26,066 nucleotides of DNA from the NCBI GenBank assembly GCA_964613485.1, contig CAZTHB010000009.1, positions 1-26,066 on the forward strand, given 5' to 3'. The first letter of the stretch is position 1; each line of letters begins with the position of its first letter. Positions 22,229-26,066 of the stretch are shown here, in pieces. The DNA is from JADZGC01 sp964613485. Its GTDB lineage: Bacteria; Patescibacteriota; Saccharimonadia; CAILAD01; GCA-016700035. A program made the position numbers and the translations under genes. Below the pieces are notes generated by a model. It made no database searches. It was not told the DNA's origin and saw only the letters and a program-made list of their open reading frames with translations.

Positions 22229-23077
22229 CTACGATTCCTTCTTTGGGGTACGGGGTCGACGGGCTGCAGGCTTAGGGGCTGGCTTAGTAGAGGCAGGTGC
22301 ACTGGTCTCCGTTTCTGCACGTGGAGCTGCCTGCACCTGTGGCATCAGCATACTTGCTAGTCGCGAGCCAGTCATTGCACCCGCCGGCTTTGCTTCATTT
22401 GTGCGTGTTTGCTTGTGGTCATGTTGAGACCTCTGCTGCTGTTGCCGTTCTGGCTGAGACTGCTGATTATTGAGCTTGGGGCCAAGTGCCGCTGCTGCGT
22501 GCTTGGCGAGAATGGTAAATTTGCGTGTTGCGGTCCGTGCCAGGGCAGCATTGCTCACACCGCGAAATCCGACGTACCAGAGCTCAGCCCCACGCCGCTT
22601 GGACTCTTCAATCGCCGGTACCATGTCGCCGTCCGAGCTCAAGAGAATGATGCGCACATTATCTCCAGATGCCCGAATCACATCAGTAGCAAATCGAAGG
22701 TCTACGCCCTTCTCAACCAATACTGGCTCTGCATGCCCACACACCTGACAAGGCTTACCATCGCGAACAAGTAAGTGACCAGCCTGGATGTAGTCGATAT
22801 TCTGGCTCGTAAGTGCTTTTTCCCAGGCGTCAGCATCCTTTGCATAACGTTCGGTGCGCTCCTTGAGCTCTGGCGTACGATCGATGATGTGCACTTTTGC
22901 AGCATAATATTCGATCTTTGCAGTTTTCACCGAATCATCTTGCAATACGTCGGCGAGCATCTTACGAATATCAACTCGTACCAGCTCGTCGCGATATTTC
23001 ACTAAGCGACGCTTCGCGAGCATATCACGCAGCTGGTAGACGAAGTTCTCGCCATCAATGAAGATGATTGTTTTCAT
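22229..23077 (-). CDS. NYN-domain (PIN-like) nuclease with disordered C-terminus
   Basis: Residues 1-185 form a NYN/LabA-type PIN-like domain with the acidic metal-binding set D8 (FIDGEN), D126 (KGVDLRFATDV, with D132) and D149/D151 (SSDGDMVPAI). A C-x2-C pair (C110, C113) in the insert DGKPCQVCGH may bind zinc but has no second pair. From about 195 the protein is a Gln-, Pro- and Ala-rich tail of low complexity ending in basic RRPRTPKK, suited to RNA binding. NYN proteins are generally RNases. It lies inside the dnaK-dnaJ operon, overlapping the DUF5680 gene by 4 nt and 2 nt before dnaJ. Confidence 0.9.
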   Translation of the reverse strand: MKTIIFIDGENFVYQLRDMLAKRRLVKYRDELVRVDIRKMLADVLQDDSVKTAKIEYYAAKVHIIDRTPELKERTERYAKDADAWEKALTSQNIDYIQAGHLLVRDGKPCQVCGHAEPVLVEKGVDLRFATDVIRASGDNVRIILLSSDGDMVPAIEESKRRGAELWYVGFRGVSNAALARTATRKFTILAKHAAAALGPKLNNQQSQPERQQQQRSQHDHKQTRTNEAKPAGAMTGSRLASMLMPQVQAAPRAETETSAPASTKPAPKPAARRPRTPKKES

Positions 23078-23547
23078 TGATCGATCAGCCCTCCGCTTAC
23101 CTCGGCCTCATACACTATTTTCCCTACTTTGTTATAAATCTTTTCATTCCCATTAAATCGATCTAAATCACCAGTCCAAACAAACGCATACTTGTACCCA
23201 TTTGAAGCAGTAAGCTCTCGCTTCCCGCGAACAGGCATATCTTGATCCGGTAATCGCATTGCTTCCTTGAGAGCAGCATATACATCGGCCGGCTTTTCAT
23301 CGGGGTTCTTGATTGCGCCAAAGTATGTCATCATCCAGAAGGCTTTGCCATCCTTACTAATAACCTCAGCCCCACCGAACGGTTCACCACCGAACCAATT
23401 GTCATGAAATCTCCATCCATCCTTTTCGATTACAATATCGTGCGAACCGTCCGAAAGATCTCGAGTAATGGGCTTTTCACTAGCATACCCTGCCTCTCCG
23501 ACATAGGTTAGGAAGCTGCGAAATTCAGGTGATGATGTTGAGGGCAT
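23074..23547 (-). CDS. DUF5680 domain protein
   Basis: The 157-residue protein matches the DUF5680 layout: an N-terminal helix (FLTYVGEAGYAS), KPITRDLSDGSHDIVIEKDGWRFHDNWFGGEPFGGAEV in the middle and an aromatic-rich MMTYFGAI strand. In other bacteria this domain occurs alone or fused to helix-turn-helix regulators; its role is unknown. Here it is alone, 5 nt downstream of dnaK, and its stop overlaps the NYN start (ATGA), so it is part of the chaperone transcript. Confidence 0.82.
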   Translation of the reverse strand: MPSTSSPEFRSFLTYVGEAGYASEKPITRDLSDGSHDIVIEKDGWRFHDNWFGGEPFGGAEVISKDGKAFWMMTYFGAIKNPDEKPADVYAALKEAMRLPDQDMPVRGKRELTASNGYKYAFVWTGDLDRFNGNEKIYNKVGKIVYEAEVSGGLIDQ

Positions 23548-23552
23548 GCTTT

Positions 23553-25457
23553 TTACTTCTTCTCGTCGACGATTTCGCCTTCTTCGGCGTCATCAGACTT
23601 ATCATCCTTCTTTTCGCTATCTTTGTCACCCTCAGCCGAGGCTGCAGCTTCTTCAGCCTTGTACATTTGCTCGCCGATCTTGGTTAGTTTGTCCGAGAGA
23701 TCCTGCGTAAGCTTCTTGAGTTCCTCTACATCAGGCTCGCTCTCACCAAGCTTGTCTTTGAGCGCCTTCGTTGCTTCTTCGACATCTTTCTTCACCGTCT
23801 CATCAACCTTATCGCCAGCATCTTTGAGACTTTTCTCGGCGGTGTAGACCATCGTGTCGGCGTGGTTCTTGGCTTCAACCTGTTCTTTTTTCTTCTTGTC
23901 TTCTTCGGCGTGAGCTTCAGCGTCAGCCTGCATCTTCTTGATCTCATCTTCGCTCAAATTGCTGGAGTTCTGGATCGTAATGTGTTGCTCTTTATTCGTC
24001 GCCTTATCTTTCGCAGTCACACTGACGATGCCATTCGCGTCGATATTGTAACTCACTTCAATCTGCGGAACCCCACGTGGAGCTGGTGGGATACCGTCGA
24101 GCTGGAAACGACCAAGAATCTTATTGTCTGCAGCCATCTCACGCTCACCCTGGAGCACAACAATCTCTACGCTTGGCTGATTGTCGCTGGCAGTTGAAAA
24201 CACTTGGGTCTTGCTCGTGGGAATGGTCGTGTTGCGGTCGATCAGCTTCGTCATCACGCCGCCCATCGTCTCGATACCGAGTGAAAGCGGTGTGACATCG
24301 AGTAGCAGCACATCCTTCACTTCACCGCCGAGCACACCGCCCTGGATAGCCGCACCGATGGCAACGACTTCGTCTGGGTTCACACCCTGAAGTGGCTTCT
24401 TGCCGAAGAATTCTTCAACTTTCTTCTGTACAAGTGGCATACGAGTCATGCCGCCGACAAGTATAACTTCATTGATCGCACCCTTATCGAGACCTGCATC
24501 CTTCAGCGCTGCCTCACACGGCTTAAGTGTGTCGTCGACGAGCTTACCAACAAGCTCTTCGAGCTTAGCGCGAGAGAGTGTGAGATTAAGATGCTTCGGG
24601 CCACTCGCATCGGCTGTAATGAATGGAATATTGATCTCTGATTCTTGCGTAGTCGAAAGCTCGATCTTTGCCTTCTCGGCAGCCTCCTTGAGGCGCTGCA
24701 TAGCAGCCTTGTCTTGCTTGAGGTCAATGCCTTGATCTTTATTAAATTCATCAACCAACCAGTTAATGATCGTGATATCAAAGTCATCGCCACCGAGGTG
24801 GGTGTCACCATTGGTCGACTTCACTTCGAAAACCCCGTCACCGAGCTCGAGTACTGATACGTCAAACGTACCGCCACCGAGGTCGTACACGACGATCTTT
24901 TCTTCTTTTTTCTTATCGAGTCCATATGCGAGGGCGGCAGCAGTTGGCTCGTTGATAATGCGCTTCACTTCGAGCCCAGCAATCTTACCAGCGTCCTTAG
25001 TGGCCTGTCGCTGCGCATCGTTGAAGTACGCAGGCACCGTGATAACCGCTTCGGTCACTGTGTCTCCCAGATACTTCTCGGCGTCAGCCTTGAGCTTAGC
25101 GAGAATCATTGCACTCACTTCCTCTGGAGTATAATCCTTGTCACCCATCTTAACCTTCACATGACCATCAGCTTTCACGATCTCGTATGGCATAAGCTCC
25201 ATATCGCGCTTGATCTCAGGGTCTTCTATGGTGCGACCAATCAGACGCTTGACTGAGAAGATTGTGTTATCTGGGTTAATAACTGCCTGTCGCTTGGCGA
25301 CTTGCCCGACGAGGCGCTCGCCATTTTTATTTACCGCCACGATCGACGGGGTCGTACGCGCACCTTCAATGTTTGTAATTACAGTTGGGTCGCCGCCTTC
25401 CATGACGGCCATAGCCGAGTTGGTAGTTCCGAGGTCGATTCCGATAATCTTTGCCAT
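23553..25457 (-). CDS. dnaK: Hsp70 chaperone DnaK
   Basis: The 634-residue protein has the full Hsp70 layout: nucleotide-binding domain with IGIDLGTTNS at about 5-14, VYDLGGGTFDVSVLE and ILVGGMTRMPLVQK, the substrate-binding domain (DVTPLSLGIETMGG onwards) and a helical lid ending in an acidic, Lys-rich tail (EEGEIVDEKK). It folds proteins together with GrpE and DnaJ. The ATG overlaps the grpE stop by 1 nt (TAATG) and has GAAGGAG 7-8 nt upstream. Confidence 0.99.
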   Translation of the reverse strand: MAKIIGIDLGTTNSAMAVMEGGDPTVITNIEGARTTPSIVAVNKNGERLVGQVAKRQAVINPDNTIFSVKRLIGRTIEDPEIKRDMELMPYEIVKADGHVKVKMGDKDYTPEEVSAMILAKLKADAEKYLGDTVTEAVITVPAYFNDAQRQATKDAGKIAGLEVKRIINEPTAAALAYGLDKKKEEKIVVYDLGGGTFDVSVLELGDGVFEVKSTNGDTHLGGDDFDITIINWLVDEFNKDQGIDLKQDKAAMQRLKEAAEKAKIELSTTQESEINIPFITADASGPKHLNLTLSRAKLEELVGKLVDDTLKPCEAALKDAGLDKGAINEVILVGGMTRMPLVQKKVEEFFGKKPLQGVNPDEVVAIGAAIQGGVLGGEVKDVLLLDVTPLSLGIETMGGVMTKLIDRNTTIPTSKTQVFSTASDNQPSVEIVVLQGEREMAADNKILGRFQLDGIPPAPRGVPQIEVSYNIDANGIVSVTAKDKATNKEQHITIQNSSNLSEDEIKKMQADAEAHAEEDKKKKEQVEAKNHADTMVYTAEKSLKDAGDKVDETVKKDVEEATKALKDKLGESEPDVEELKKLTQDLSDKLTKIGEQMYKAEEAAASAEGDKDSEKKDDKSDDAEEGEIVDEKK

Positions 25458-25975
25458 TATTTTTCTCCTTCTTTATTGAGTTCTTCAGTATTATTTCCGC
25501 TACTCACTCTGACGCTGGCTGGCCGTACGGTTTGGCTCTGTATCTGATACCCAGGCGTCAACACTTCGGCGACAGTCTCGGGCGGATGGTCCGAAGCGAT
25601 GCGCTCGAGTGCATCCATAGTATCGTGATTAAATGCCTCTCCAAGCTGTGGTGTGAACTTTCGAACGCCCATTTCATCGAGTATCTGTTCGAGCTGTGTG
25701 CCAACATAAGTCATACCCTGTGCCCAAGGGTCATTCTGGAGGTGCTCCGGAAGATGGGTGGCAGCACGGTCGAAGTTATCAAGTGCTGGCAGGAGGTCGG
25801 TGAGTACAGCGAGTTTAGCTGAAGTCATGAGTTCGGCTCGCTCGCTCGCGATACGCTTCTTGTAGTTTTCAAAGTCTGCCTGCACACGCTGCAAGTCTGC
25901 CGTAAGATCAGCTACGGGATCCTTCTGGAACTCCGGCTTCTTATCCTTTGTGGGGTTCTTCTTATTTGACTTCAT
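25457..25975 (-). CDS. grpE: Nucleotide exchange factor GrpE
   Basis: GrpE releases ADP from DnaK. The 172-residue product has a Lys-rich start, a long coiled-coil helix (LTADLQRVQADFENYKKRIA, about 24-43), the LTDLLPALDNFDRA segment and the C-terminal beta domain with GYQIQSQTVRPASVRV. The ATG overlaps the hrcA stop (TAATG) and is preceded by AGAGGAGG within hrcA. Confidence 0.97.
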   Translation of the reverse strand: MKSNKKNPTKDKKPEFQKDPVADLTADLQRVQADFENYKKRIASERAELMTSAKLAVLTDLLPALDNFDRAATHLPEHLQNDPWAQGMTYVGTQLEQILDEMGVRKFTPQLGEAFNHDTMDALERIASDHPPETVAEVLTPGYQIQSQTVRPASVRVSSGNNTEELNKEGEK

Positions 25976-26066
25976 TAATTGAGTACCTCCTCTAGTTTCT
26001 TACCAGTGAGCTCGACTAATGCCGTGACTTTTGCGTAATCCTGTCGAGTTGGACCGACGATGCCGA
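25975..26066 (-). CDS. hrcA: Heat-shock repressor HrcA, C-terminal end only
   Basis: The last 30 codons are visible, starting with GIVGPTRQDYAKV and ending LEEVLN before TAA. This matches the conserved C-terminus of HrcA (G-x-(I/L)-G-P-T-R-x-D-Y), the repressor that binds the CIRCE operator and controls this operon. The rest and any CIRCE site lie beyond the window. It was too short to stand alone as evidence, but its position just before grpE makes the call firm. Confidence 0.9.
   Translation of the reverse strand, partial: GIVGPTRQDYAKVTALVELTGKKLEEVLN

Noticed and set aside
1..26066. CRISPR arrays, insertion sequences, integrases, restriction or toxin-antitoxin systems
   Set aside because: No spaced direct repeats, transposase motifs, or matching protein pairs were seen on either strand.

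Overview
The window looks like a bacterial chromosome fragment from a Saccharibacteria (TM7 / Patescibacteria) lineage. GC is near 50%, intergenic gaps are short, and UGA is used as an ordinary stop (for example at the ends of pilN and the RimB-like gene). The gene mix also fits: an inner-membrane type IV pilus set, ComEC without a nuclease domain, a WhiB-like Fe-S protein, a DUF1704 peptidase, RimK, and an hrcA-grpE-dnaK operon. The phylum call is inference from gene content only; no rRNA is present. The sequence is a scaffold with two 100-N gaps (3505-3604 and 10363-10462).

Layout. 1-6263 is a type IV pilus region. A small membrane protein is followed by pilB and a truncated pilC on +. Across gap 1, convergent on -, lie pilO (truncated), pilN, pilM and a pilin gene with its own promoter and a downstream hairpin. 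6283-9578 holds ruvA-ruvB plus a PH-domain membrane protein, a WhiB-like gene on +, ruvC and a possible 41-aa gene. 9617-11139 holds two small unknown genes and yebC; yebC is interrupted by a gap that appears to be an assembly artefact. 11239-14576 has comEC, a 57-residue membrane peptide, a PIF1-like helicase and a DUF1905 protein. 14585-16103 has a methyltransferase, tRNA-Lys(UUU) and a class I glutamine amidotransferase. 16145-18914 is a RimB-like aspartyl protease, rimK and a DUF1704 metallopeptidase, a set that could write and trim C-terminal glutamate tails. 18996-21189 has a membrane protein and four small tandem genes that appear to be diverged copies of one unknown family. 21312-26066 is a compact heat-shock operon on -: hrcA (partial), grpE, dnaK, a DUF5680 protein, a NYN-domain nuclease and a zinc-finger-less dnaJ.

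How the genes fit together. The pilus machine and ComEC together suggest DNA uptake; ruvABC, the PIF1-like helicase and yebC are core DNA and expression functions. The most original parts are the four-copy unknown family (19632-21189), the rimB/rimK/DUF1704 locus with a promoter nested in a terminator, and a recurrent TAnnnT box 6-9 nt before start codons, which suggests many leaderless mRNAs. No CRISPR array, insertion sequence, phage gene or integrase was seen.
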